From Lycorma delicatula (taxonomy: Eukaryota; Arthropoda; Insecta; Hemiptera; Fulgoridae), in NCBI RefSeq assembly GCF_047948215.1, contig NC_134455.1, forward strand, positions 304,624,147 to 304,688,146: a stretch of 64,000 bases of DNA. Direction: 5' to 3'. Positions within the stretch are counted from its first letter, which is position 1; the number at the start of each line of letters is the position of its first letter. The position numbers were made by a program, and so were the translations under genes. A model generated the notes under the pieces. It made no database searches, had not been told where the DNA came from, and was given only the letters and a program-made list of their open reading frames with translations. This document shows positions 1 through 10,885 of the stretch, piece by piece.

Positions 1-650
1 TCTTGTCATTAAAGAAGTTTCAACTGTTATGACAGTTGAGACTCCTTTAATTTCCGAAAGTCCTAGAACATCATCACTACTAATAATTGTTGATAAGCGG
101 AAATTTATAAAAAACTTTTTATAAATTATATATACCAACGGACAATGCTAAATAAAATTAATCTTAATAGTTTGTCAGTGATTCTCAATAGTTTTAGCTC
201 TACGATCCCCACAAATTAAAAAAAATATATATTTATATATATATAATGAATATTTCGCTACCTCCTCAAACACAACCAATTAATCTTAGTTAAAACTATC
301 TAGCTGAGTTAATAGCGACGGGCCTGAACATCAATGTATCAAGTGAACAAACATGAGCAATTTACAGGTTCCAACTTGGTGTGTACGTGTTCAATGTAAT
401 TTGGTCTGCTTACATAATATTCGCTGTGAGAGCTACATGTTCGAACATGCATATTTTACGTTTGAGCATGTCGTGCTCACAACAGTATAAAAGAGGTGAC
501 TGCAGCATGTCAATTTAGTTTCGAAACCAAACGTGAGTTTGGTACCTTTTTATTTAATTTTTTAAAAGCCTAGTTTCATTGAAAATAATAATAATTGAGG
601 TTTCGGTTTTTTATTGTGCGGTCAAACGGTGTAACTTTTTTTCAATTTGA
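1..650. other. AT-rich sequence flanking the hAT element
   Basis: No supported coding sequence. A TATAAAA-like motif at about 486-492, followed by a short spacer, lies some 170 bp before the first recognisable hAT-like codons. It could be the old promoter of that element, but this is only positional. A left terminal inverted repeat of the hAT element was looked for and not found. Confidence 0.4.
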
Positions 651-654
651 CTCT

Positions 655-2490
655 TATTCAAAATGGATAAATTTGTGAGAAAATGAAGGCAGCCATCTAC
701 ATCCAATGAATAGATTTGTAAAATATGACAAGACTGTGGAAAGACAATTACATAAATTGTGGTTTTATCTCATTGGACGGAAAGCCACAAAGCATTGTTT
801 GCTTTCTAGTCCTCTCCAACGAAAATATGAAGCCATCAGAATTAATTTGACACTTGGAAACTAAACACAGGATCATAAAAGCAAATCCTTGCAATTTTTA
901 TTACTTTGGGAAATCACAAACTTTTATTTGTAAATCAAGCCATACTGATAAAAGTTCACTTGAAGATCTTATCTCTTAGCATTAACAGTAGGTAAGATGT
1001 CCAAACCCATACAGTTGCAGAAAACCTCATATTCGCCTGCCGCAATTGATATGGTCAATGTTTTAATAGGCATGGACGAAGCATATAATTGAAAGAAATT
1101 CCGCTTTCTAACGACAGTAATGGCGAATTGATGACATGGCTGCCGGTGTTCGTGATCAGATAATTCAGCAAGTGAGTTCAAGTGAATTTTTTAGTTTATG
1201 ATTTGATGAATCAACAGATGTGGATAATATTTCTCAGTTTTTATGTTTTATGAGATATAAATGCAATAGGGAAAGATCAATCAAAGGAAATATGTTTTTT
1301 TCAAATCAATACCTTGTCATGCAACAGGACAATGTCTTTTTGATGTTTTTTAAGAAGATATAAAACATATAACATAAATTGGACAAAATTGCAGACAATT
1401 ATACTGCAATTGATAAATTGGAGTATGTAGTGATTGTGTAAAGGCAGTAACTGGAACATTTTTTTTTTTGAAAAAAATTAAAAGACCGTCTTATACCAAT
1501 GGAGGAATGGACGCACTGCTTCCTTTGCATATAGACATGCTGCTGTGAGAAAAAATATACCAATTAATCTCAAGCAAATTCCTCGTAAAGATGTAAAAAT
1601 GGTTAGTTTTATTAAAAGTCGACCTTAAAAAAATAGACTATTTGCTAAACTATGCGATGAAATGGGAGAAAAGAAAAAAATCTCTTCTTTCCATTCAGAA
1701 GTCAGATAATTTTCCCCTATCGAAGTATTAATCCGGTTATTGGAATTACGAGAAGATTTAGTAATATTTTTCCAGGATAAACAAATCGTTATTATCAATG
1801 TTTCTACATAATAAGTAAGAAAATTAGTTAGTTGATGTATTCACGCATTTAAACGACTTGAATGTGAATTTACAAGAACGTGATAATAATTAATGACAGA
1901 CAAAGTTCATGGTTTCATTAAAAAGCTTGGTATCTGAATTTTTCACTTTCCAAGCAAAAATTTTGTTTTGTTTCCACTACTTCCGATTATATTGAGAAAG
2001 ATTTGGGTGAAGAAGACAGTTTTATTCACCACAGTATGGACGGGATGAAGATGCATTTGCATGAGCTAAAAATTCAGTTGGCGGAGTATTCCCCGGAAGG
2101 TAAAAATGATTTCTTGAAGAGATGGGTACTGAATCCATTTTGTGAAAACGTTATTACAGATGCTAAGTTGCCAGTTGACATTCACGACCAGCTCATCCAG
2201 ATGTCTCCCGATAGAACGTTACTACTACAATTCAGATCTGTAATTTAGATACGTTTTGGCTTGCTCGTCGAAGTGGATATGGAAATTTAGTCACAGTAGC
2301 ATTGAAAATATTAATCCGTTTGGTCACGTCTTACTTCTGTGAACAGAGTTTTCATCTACGGTTGCGCTAAAAACCAAATATAGGAATCGTCTCTTATCAC
2401 TTGAAAACAATTTGCTTTTATCTGTTTCTCACGTAAATCCACGTGTGGGGAAACTTTTAAATGAAAATCAAACGCAACTGTCTAATTAAT
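655..2490 (+). mobile_element. Degenerate hAT-superfamily transposase (SCAND3/ZBED-like)
   Basis: Conceptual translation with several frameshifts and stops follows the layout of the hAT transposases that gave rise to SCAND3, ZBED5 and FAM200 proteins. A start near 663 (MDKFV) is followed by a remnant BED-finger segment (LDGKPQ.IVCF, then a SNENMKPS-like stretch and HLETKHR). Next come a PAAIDMVNV segment near 1040, a SFDESTDVDNISQFL-like catalytic-domain stretch near 1195-1240, an open block at 2003-2245, and a dimerisation-domain end near 2330-2485 (YFCEQ.FSS, LKTKYRNRLLSLENNLLLSVSHV). These hAT transposases are cut-and-paste enzymes acting on their own terminal repeats. This copy cannot make a full protein. 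The family match comes from recognising conserved strings, not from a search. Confidence 0.75.
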
Positions 2491-2579
2491 TTATTTTATT
2501 TACATGTGTAAAATTTAAGTAAAAGGTTTATAATACATTTTTTTCTCATAAAATGATTTCTTTATTGTTTATATGTAAA

Positions 2580-2650
2580 GTTGTAGGTTAATTTCGTGAC
2601 AACCTTTTCATATCACCATGACCTCAACGTTGAGAAACTCTGGTTTATCT
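2580..2650 (+). repeat. Right terminal end of the hAT element
   Basis: The segment runs from GTTGTAGGTTAATTTCGTGAC to TTGAGAAACTCTGG. It resembles the subterminal and terminal sequence typical of hAT elements, whose right ends read roughly GTTGAGAACCACTG. It lies 90 bp after the last transposase-like codons, where the element should end. A second related end is found at 2992-3057. Confidence 0.6.
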
Positions 2651-2819
2651 ATATATTACTAAAAATATTTTTAGATTAAGTTTTATATCCTAACTGAGAA
2701 AATTAATTACTTTAACAATAATATAATAAATATTAGTTTTTAGCGGATTTCCACAAAAAAATGGTAGAAAACGCTACTGCGCCCGATTTTGTTGCGGGGA
2801 GCGGGACCAAATTTTCTTT

Positions 2820-2880
2820 AAGTTTTGGAGTCTCCTGAACACGATTCTGTAATGTTACAGAATATTACAGAATCGTTTTT
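2820..2880. repeat. Overlapping short inverted repeats
   Basis: ACGATTCTGTAA and its exact complement TTACAGAATCGT flank a further internal TTACAGAA unit, so two alternative hairpins can form. The repeat lies between the two hAT ends. Confidence 0.6.
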
Positions 2881-2991
2881 ACGTAAACGTTTCTTCATCT
2901 GCTCTATCGGATGTAAATCTTAACCGAAATCGAAACTTGATGGAGTGATTTAAACCTACTGGGAATAAATCCCCATTGATTTTCAAACGTA

Positions 2992-3057
2992 GTTGTAGGC
3001 TAATTTCGTGACCCCTCGTGAAGGTTGCAACCCCCAGGTTGAGAAACGGTGGTTTAT
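2992..3057 (+). repeat. Second hAT right end (solo or non-autonomous copy)
   Basis: This sequence is strongly similar to 2580-2650 over the TTGTAGGCTAATTTCGTGAC block and the GGTTGAGAAACGGTGG terminus. It is closer to the usual hAT consensus because it keeps the intact AACCCCCAGGTTGAG stretch. No transposase precedes it, so it is the end of a truncated or non-autonomous relative inserted next to the first copy. The 340 bp between the two ends has no recognised coding content. Confidence 0.55.
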
Positions 3058-3059
3058 GT

Positions 3060-6000
3060 TTTTCTTTTTGAACATCCTATATTCGTGATAGGACTGGTAT
3101 ATAAGACAAAGGATTTAATCTATAAATCAATTAGATTTCAATTATTGTTGTAATTTTTGAGTTCGAATCTCATTAATTAGTTTCGTCCAAACAAGATTTC
3201 AGTTATATTCTGAGGTGTATTTCCAAATTTTTGTAAGTTCAGAAATATAGTCGGACTATGATAAAAAGTCTGAGGGGAAACACAATTGCTGCAATAGAGC
3301 TCTGTCTATTTTAAGCCAGTCTAATCTTAATAAGTACAATTACATCAACGTATATTTAGGTTTCATGTAATAATACAACACAGGTTACCTTAATTTTTAA
3401 CTAAATAAAGAATAACTTTAAAATGTTTTATTTAATGCAATAGTATATTCTACTATTAGGGTAATTATTGTTTTTACAGAAGTAGTTTGTGAAACGTCAC
3501 GTACTTTTAGACAGTTCAGTTAACTGCCTTGAAGCAGTACCATGATATGGTACGTGTATAACATTATAATAAATGTAATTCCCTGTTTACAATTAAGTCT
3601 GTGTTGAACTCGAGTAAAATAACATGTTTACAAATACGGTTATGTGTATATTCACATATTCAGTTACAGCTCGTGGCAGTCGCTAAAGAAAAAGTAAGTA
3701 ATTTCCGCTTATTAACTTATTAATGTTCACATATTATTTAAAATATCTTATAGCCATATATATTCATTTACGTAATCAGATAATGAAGAAAGTTTATTAC
3801 GTTGTTTTATAAATAAATCATGATTCACCACACCTTTATTTACCATTAACTAAATATTTAAATGAAGTGATAATAATACGATAATAAAAATAATACTATT
3901 TCCATAATAATAGAATAGTAGTGATAATAATACAGTAGTGAAATTACTTAACTCCGGGTTTTTCGCTTTTTTCTTTAAATTCAAGTTAAGGGATTATTTT
4001 ATTATAATTTTAATTAAATTCAGCTAATAACATGAATAGATACTGCATATTTAAATAACAGTATATAATTCTTGCAACCGGTAGAGAACCATTCTTTTAA
4101 TTTTTTTTTTTAAACAAAAAATAGAGAAAATTATGATTTCATACCTATCTCAAGGAAAAATATCTACTTCTCAATAATCTTGAAAATATTTCATCTAACC
4201 TTTACAGCTTAAAAATTGAATGCACGTATACGTTAATTTCAAATTGGTAACTTTAATATATATTTTTTTGATTTATAAGCATTAAATGCATTAAATGCAT
4301 TAAAAGCAATAAATGATTTATAAGCATTATTTATAAATCCAGAATAATTCGATTTCATTTAGAATTATAAAAAAAACAAAAATATTTTACTATGCTGATA
4401 GTATTGACAAGTGGAAAAGACTTAATGTTAAGTAATGTATTTAGAAGAAAGACTCCGTCTAAGAGTAAAAATATTTCACGTACAATTATAGAAGTAGGGT
4501 AAAGTTTCTATCTGTAACCAGGCGTTTGAGAATTTGTTAAAATTTTTTTATTACTAAGACAGCAAAAAACTTAACCTTTAATGAGGCTACAAAAACAAAT
4601 ATACGTACCAATTTTTCACATTTTAGTGATAATTAAACTGCAATATCTAACGAAAATGTAATGACTTTTTAAACGCATAGTATAAAATCTTTTACTGTCG
4701 GTAGCATGACGAAATTAATTTCTACTGTGACTATTTAAAAGCAAAATAATTTCATATGAACTGAATTGTAGGAAAAAAGAATGAAAAAGTTTACCTCAGG
4801 TAAAGACAGAAAGCAGTCGTAGTTATTAATTTCTGAATGAATTATAAAACCGTGGAACTGTAAAACTCTGTCAAATCTGAGGGGGATATAAGATTAGAAA
4901 AATAAATGCGTGAGTCTGAATTAGTTTCTGGTTTTAATATTGAGAATAGATCTTTTATTTATCTTATTATTTATTTATTTGTTTAAATTCGTGGTTCTTC
5001 TCCTCATTATCGTTATGATAAGTTAATAAATTTGTGTTGAAGGAGTTATTTACCTGTCGTTTTGAATTTATATTCTTTTCAAGGTTTTTATATATTTCAT
5101 TACTTTTAAGTTTTTTTTTTGTTTCAGTAAAAAAAAATTACATTTATTTAAATAAAATCTTCTGCGTCCGATTTCAGAAATAGTTTAAGAAAGATGTGAA
5201 ATTTTTAGCTGTCCGGGTTTCAATGAGGATGATATTTTATGACAAATCAAAAATTATACATGCAATGCAGAGGAAAGTGATAACAATGATAACTTCTAAT
5301 AACGAGTGAGATTAAATTCAAATATATCACCAACATACTCACTTGTTTTAATATATATATAAAAATTATGTATGTGTAAGTTGTATTAGTAAGTGACGAG
5401 TTATTATTTAACGGCTACAGGCTTCCTGACAAAAATTAAATAGCCGCTTTCAAAAAAAAAAAAAAAACAAAATACCGATGACAGGTTTACCAGAAAAAAA
5501 TGAGAAAAATATTACGTTGCATGCTATCAAGCCTCGTCTACCGAAATGCAAATAATATTTACGTCTACAATTCATACCTTCACACTGTTCTATGAAGGAA
5601 TTACTGTAAAGTGAACACGATTAGTCTCAGAGAAAATCACTCAGAAAAAAGAGCTACTTAAACCTCAAGATGCTTTGCAGGCATTACAGCCAAAAGGTAG
5701 ACTGAAACATTCAGTGTGAGGCCCAAATTAACATACCTCGTTCAATGGGAAACTATGAATTAAATTCACTGTCCACGCTCAGAAGCAGTATTTACAAATA
5801 CTCTAAGTACATTTTCACCCAGTGAGATGAAGTATTTACTATTTTTGAGATAACAAAAAATGAATAAATAAAAGTTTATTTATTCATAAATAAAAAGTTT
5901 ATTTATAATAGTTACCCTGTTTTTATATCCTAAATAAACAGTACGACTATTACAGAATACAAATTAAATTTATGTTAATGTATTCATAAAAATCTGTTTT

Positions 6001-7545
6001 AAAATTAAAAACTTGACGAAGTTCAGTTTTATTTAATTGTACAATTGATTACCAAGCTAGTGATATAGAAATCACGTACTAAAGAAAAATTAAGTTATTT
6101 TACAATTCTTTAATTTCTATGAAGGTATTCTTTTGGAAAATCTAGTTAGCCTTGAGGTTAAAGAAGAAAATTTCAGGTGACGTAAATACTAAAAGAAACA
6201 TATCTGTCAGAAGGAAAATTGGAATTTATTTTTTTAAAGTAGCTGGTAACGGTAATTTTCTATGTTGTTTTTAAATTGGTCTCCCTTTTGATAATAACTT
6301 CAATGGTTTATTTTGAATTCTGAGCTAGATTGTCTTCTTAAACACAATTCTTTTTTAAATGACACTAATAAAAGAATACAAACTCATATGAGCAATCATC
6401 TCAAACTACCACCATAACAGAAAGCAAAAAACACGGGTCTTTTCTAGAAATCAAATAACAAAATTCAGTTCCGCTCTAATGAAATACCCAATTCTGTTAT
6501 GAACAAACTAATAAAGAACTAAATAACATCGTAAAAAATAATATTATTCCAAAATATAATATTATTTCACTGGAATATAAAGGGAACCTAACACATTTCT
6601 TATTTTCCATCCAAGTCTGAAACTTTATTAATATCCGAAATTCTAGTAATTAGGATTTCTTTGGAGTTTTTTTATTAGAACCGCTGGAAAAAAAAGTGTA
6701 ATACACATTGAAAAATATTTTATCTTACAGTAGTAAAATCAGCCTTATAAAAAAATCGATATTTTTTTAACAGTTTTAATGACAATAAAAATTTGTATTT
6801 GATAAAAAAACCGAAAACAGAATCAAACTATACTAGCAAAGATTAAATTGAAAATACTATATCATTATACCAATGGATAGCAACAATCTTTAAGTATGGT
6901 ATAATTCAAACTTGTCCGCCTAGGTAACCACATGTTTGAGAAATATTCTGTCATGTAAATTAAAAATATAAATACTCCTATAATTTAACCTCCTGTGTAA
7001 TTATCAAGAAATAATAGAAATGTAGTTCAGTTTATTGCTTGAGATAGCTTTTGCTTACTTTTATTATTAATTAGTAGAGAGGAATGCATCTGATTGCAAC
7101 TAATGATACAATATAAATTTGAACTTATTTGCACACTTAGATGTAAAGTGAAACCTGTTTTAATTATTGTGGAAAATGAGATGAAATGTATTAGGCAAAT
7201 AAATTAATGAAATTCAAACCGATGTTCTTCTACCACCTCTGTCAGCTGAGCTACTTTTTGTAGGAGACTGTAGTAAAAAAATGGATGGACATGATGGTGT
7301 TCAAGCTCTGTGCAGCATCCCTGAACATATTAATTTCACTATGACTAAGTAGTATAATTTAAGTAGTATAACCTTTCCTTAAAAATATTTTCTTCTTTAT
7401 CAAATTTTGATCGCAAAGTGGGAGTGGGGTTAAAAATAATTTTTCTTTTAAGTTTTAAGATATGAGGAATTATCTTAATTACGTTTAAATTATGAGGAGT
7501 ACGAAAATACCATTCACATAAATTTACGTTCCTTATATGTTTTTA
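3060..7545. other. Anonymous AT-rich DNA, probable intron of the odd-skipped gene
   Basis: No coding sequence, RNA gene or recognisable element. Small-scale structure only: a short GCATTAAAT tandem repeat near 4280-4310, A/T homopolymers, and a 7-bp-arm palindrome at about 3537-3553. It may lie within the long intron downstream of the exon at 22788-23431, but no splice acceptor was identified. Confidence 0.5.
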
Positions 7546-7549
7546 TACA

Positions 7550-7785
7550 GACTGTATCAAGAAGTTCTTCCGGGACTTTTATAACCTATTGTATTCGTGA
7601 AAATAATGGAAAAAATTTATATAAACACGGGTCCTGAAATGTTTCGTTTGTGAATTACGGCTAGTAAAATTAGTAGAATTATGTTTTATTATGATTTATG
7701 ACCTGAAAAAATGAATAAGATAGGTCCCAGAACAGTATAAGCAATAGTTTTTAAGAAATCTGAGGTAAAAACCAATAAATTGTTC
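7550..7785 (+). repeat. Left long terminal inverted repeat
   Basis: Pairs with 10560-10885 in inverse orientation. The best conserved block is near 7580-7605, around ACTTTTATAAC.TATT.TA.TCGTGAAA. A second block near 7750-7785 reads AAGAAATCTGAGGTAAAAACCAATAA. Long repeats of this sort are not typical of classic mariners, which have about 30-bp ends. Confidence 0.65.
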
Positions 7786-7840
7786 AACGCTAGAATGTTA
7801 TTGATGAAATAATTATCGATGCATTTTAGGCGTGGGTACA

Positions 7841-7867
7841 CGACGTCTTTCTAAGAGAAAGACGTCG
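7841..7867. repeat. Perfect hairpin in the Tc1-like transposase
   Basis: 12-bp arms (CGACGTCTTTCT / AGAAAGACGTCG) with a 3-base loop, within the N-terminal transposase remnant. Confidence 0.95.
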
Positions 7868-8139
7868 ATTGAAGAAAGAGGATTGAAGTTTTGCATTCGT
7901 TGGTTTGCAGGACACTTAAACAAAATAAATTTTTATCCTTATCATAAACAGCCAGTTCAACATCTACTCCCAGGAGACAGTTCGCTTCGCTTGGAGTACT
8001 GCAATTGGTGAAATATATATTTATTCGAATGAACTTACAAACATCGCAACTTTTACAATAATTTAATAATATTATGTCAACATTATTATTAACGATATTA
8101 TGTCTATAGTATCTTTTTATCACAAACACAGGTCACAAT

Positions 8140-9930
8140 GGGTCAGCCATTCCAATGCTTTGGGGGTAAGATCATGGATGTCGTGTAGCGAGCCTCTAAA
8201 AGATGTATTTGGACAAACCAGGGCCAGGTGGGCGAGATCGTTTGCTCTTCAACTTCACATCGGCTACATCGTGAGCTTTCCGTAGCTTCCCATTGAGTCA
8301 GGCTCTTATTGTAGATACCATGATTTGTGCGAATCGTGTTGTTGATGTTACACGACTGTCTTCTGGGAACAGTAAATCTTGGTACTCTCAGAGTTGGATC
8401 TGTCACAAGGTTGGAGTTAGTGATATTCTGACTTTGCCATAGTTATGTCCAGTAATCCTTTGTGTTGAGCTCGTTGACCCGATTGGCGGCTGCTACAGAT
8501 GGATGTCTGGACTTCAGTCTCTAGTATTATTTGAGAAAATCTATATCGGCATGAATAGGTAGAGACGGGTTAGCATTATATTTTTCCAATTGTGATTTGA
8601 GAGCTGCCATGGTGAGGGGGTGCGATATTACTCATAATTAATCCATACAGGACACTTACTTAAACATTAGAGGTGCCAGTACGGATCCTTGTGGTAGGCC
8701 ATTTTGTAGGCTGTAGAAAATGCTTGGCTTTCCGTTGTGCTGTACTTAGAAAAGTCTATCACTCAGCATCTCATTCAGTAAATTAAGGAATGATTTGTAA
8801 GGAACAAGCTGGTACACCTTGAGTAGTAGTTCTTCTTTCCAGACCGTATCACGGGCTGAACTTAAATCAATAAACGCAGGAGATGTTTGAAGCTTTTGTT
8901 GGAATCCTTTCTCCATATAGGTTGTAAGCGAAAGGACCTGATCGCAGCAACTTCTTCCTGGCATAAAACCAGCCTGCTCCATTGGTATACCATTACTGAC
9001 AATGGGTGTTAGACGTACAAGTAGTATTCTTTCTAAGATCTTGAAACATACGCTTAAAAGTGCTATTGGTCTGTAGATTTTAGGTTGACCGATGTCCTCC
9101 CCAGGCTTAGAAATAGCAATTACTTTACTTTTCTTGAAACGCTTTGGTAACTTACCTCTTCGCAGGATATCATTATAAAGATTTAAAAGCCATCGTTTCG
9201 TGTTTGGACCAATGTGTTTAATAAACTCAGGATATATGTTGTCTAAGCCAGCTGCATTTCTACACTTTGTTAAATTGATTGCAGCATTGAATTCTTCCAT
9301 TGTGATGTGGCTCAAAATGGAAGGCGCTGACTTTTACGAATTTCATACCTCACTTCTCTCTTGTGTGTCTTATCAATAATGATCTTCGATAGGTTCTTAA
9401 TTATTTTGGTTATGGCTTCTGGTCTAGTTGTGTTAGTAGTAGCGATGGGTGCTTTTTGTCCGATTTCCAGCTTGCGCAATAAATTCCATGCTGTCCTGCT
9501 GCTATACTTAAAGTTGAGGCTCTCCAGCGTTTCTTTCAATCTAACTGTTCTTGCGTTGTTTAGGGTTTCCAGCAATTGTTCGCCTACAATGGTCTCTCTT
9601 GCATTCATAAGCATTGTACAGTTCTTGGCGCTCTTCATTCCAACAGGGAATGTAGGATTTTATTACTCCTGGGGGATATATTTTTTGGCAAAGCTGACTT
9701 ATGACTAATTGTTGAAATAAAATCGACAACTCCGCAAGAATGTTATTGTTTCTCGACGAGGTAAATTTCACTCGAGATGGTTTGATCAGCTTACCAATGA
9801 GCATACACATTGGGAGAAGTAAATCCTCATGAAAGGATGGAAGGCAATCTTCAGCATTGATTAGTCGAAGGAAGGTGCGGCCTTCTTCACAATTAGCTGT
9901 TTGAAACGTTCATATTACCTGGCCGCTTAA
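8140..9930 (-). mobile_element. Degenerate LINE (Jockey-superfamily-like RT) nested in the Tc1-like element
   Basis: Read on the minus strand from about 9930 down. A pre-RT linker (9541-9810, containing KSYIPCWNEE) is followed by the reverse transcriptase fingers and palm at 8746-9315: KCRNAAGLDNIYPEF, KPGED, YRPIALLSVCFKILERIL, QAGFMPGRSC, and a damaged FIDLSSARDTVW in place of the usual aspartate-bearing motif A. Motif B follows near 8660-8705 as GLPQGSVLAPLMF. The YADD motif is absent, apparently by internal deletion. The C-terminal tail at 8143-8406 keeps NHGIYNKSLTQW and a CSRCEVEEQTIS knuckle-like segment. Family members copy RNA into DNA at nicked target sites. This copy is 5'-truncated and broken by frameshifts. 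Confidence 0.75.
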
Positions 9931-10559
9931 ATGTTAAGTACTACTTGCACTTTCTTCAAGAAGAATCACCGCATTTGCTTGAAGATGTGCCTCTTTACGC
10001 TGAGACGTAAAATAGACTTCCAGCACGATGGCGCGCCTCCCCACTACTCTTGTTCCGTTTCCACTCAATTAAATTTTCATTTCCCTGAGAAATGAATTGT
10101 TCAAGGAGGTCAACATTTCTGATCACCAAGAACGCCTGATCTAACACGTTTAGAGTTTTGATTCTGGGAATGAATGAAAAATATCTTATAGAAAAAAAAA
10201 TTCCTGCAAGGAATTAATTGTCCACATTATGGTTGCGGCTGAGCAACTTAATGACAGCCCGGAAGCACCAAAAAATGACATCAAAAGCAGTTCAGAAGCG
10301 TGCCAAAAAATGAATTGAAAGTGGTGAGCTCATTTTTGAACATACATTATAAACTGGTATGAATAATGCACTTTGGTCTAATGTACTGTTTCTAAATAAA
10401 ATTCGACTTTTTCTAAATTTTCGTTGTTTTATTCAACTTATTTTACACCACTTTGTTCAAAATAAATTCTCTATATGTTTTATAAGTTTTTTTTTGTGAT
10501 TTTTACCCGTGTGACAATGTTATTTTAAGAAAAACATAAAAACCAGTGTTTTTTACCCC

Positions 10560-10885
10560 AATTTATTGGTTTTCACCCCAGATTTCTCAAAAACCACTGC
10601 AGATACGGTTGTGGGATGTATTTTATTCGACCATTCTTATTCGTTATATAACATAAGAAGTTACATAACGTAACTTTCGTTATGTAACTTCTTACGTAAC
10701 ATAACATAAAAGAAGTTTTACATTAATAACCGGAATAGCTGAAAACCGAGCGAAATCTTTCATTAGACGTAATTCTCAATTCTGCATTTTGAGAAATATA
10801 TTTATATGAACATTTTACGTTACTTTCACGAGTATAATAGATTATAAAAGTCCGGATAACTTTGTGATAAACTCGGTACAAACTT
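10560..10885 (-). repeat. Right long terminal inverted repeat
   Basis: Reverse complement of the left repeat, diverged by substitutions and small indels. It also contains an internal perfect hairpin (arms 10655-10670 and 10678-10693, 16 bp each, 7-base loop) that has no counterpart in the left copy. Confidence 0.65.

Larger units (their letters stand above)
7550..10885 (+). mobile_element. Tc1/mariner-superfamily element with long inverted repeats, split by a LINE
   Basis: Two long inverted segments bound this region. The left copy (about 7550-7785) contains ACTTTTATAACCTATTGTAT and, further in, AAGAAATCTGAGGTAAAAACC. The right copy (about 10560-10885) carries the same blocks, somewhat diverged, in reverse complement. 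Between them on the plus strand are two halves of a DUF4817-type transposase. An N-terminal piece at about 7840-8095 (FYPYHKQPVQHLLPGDSSLRL-like) precedes a C-terminal piece at about 9930-10350 (LPHLLEDVPLYAET, then ACQK.IESGELIFEHTL before a stop). An antisense LINE lies between the halves, and the middle of the transposase with its catalytic residues is missing. Stops and frameshifts show the copy is dead. Confidence 0.7.

Noticed and set aside
969..1181. 70-codon minus-strand frame
   Set aside because: Antisense of hAT transposase remnants that read on the plus strand.
4280..4310. Short direct repeats considered as a CRISPR-like array
   Set aside because: A simple tandem GCATTAAAT run without unique spacers, in eukaryotic DNA.
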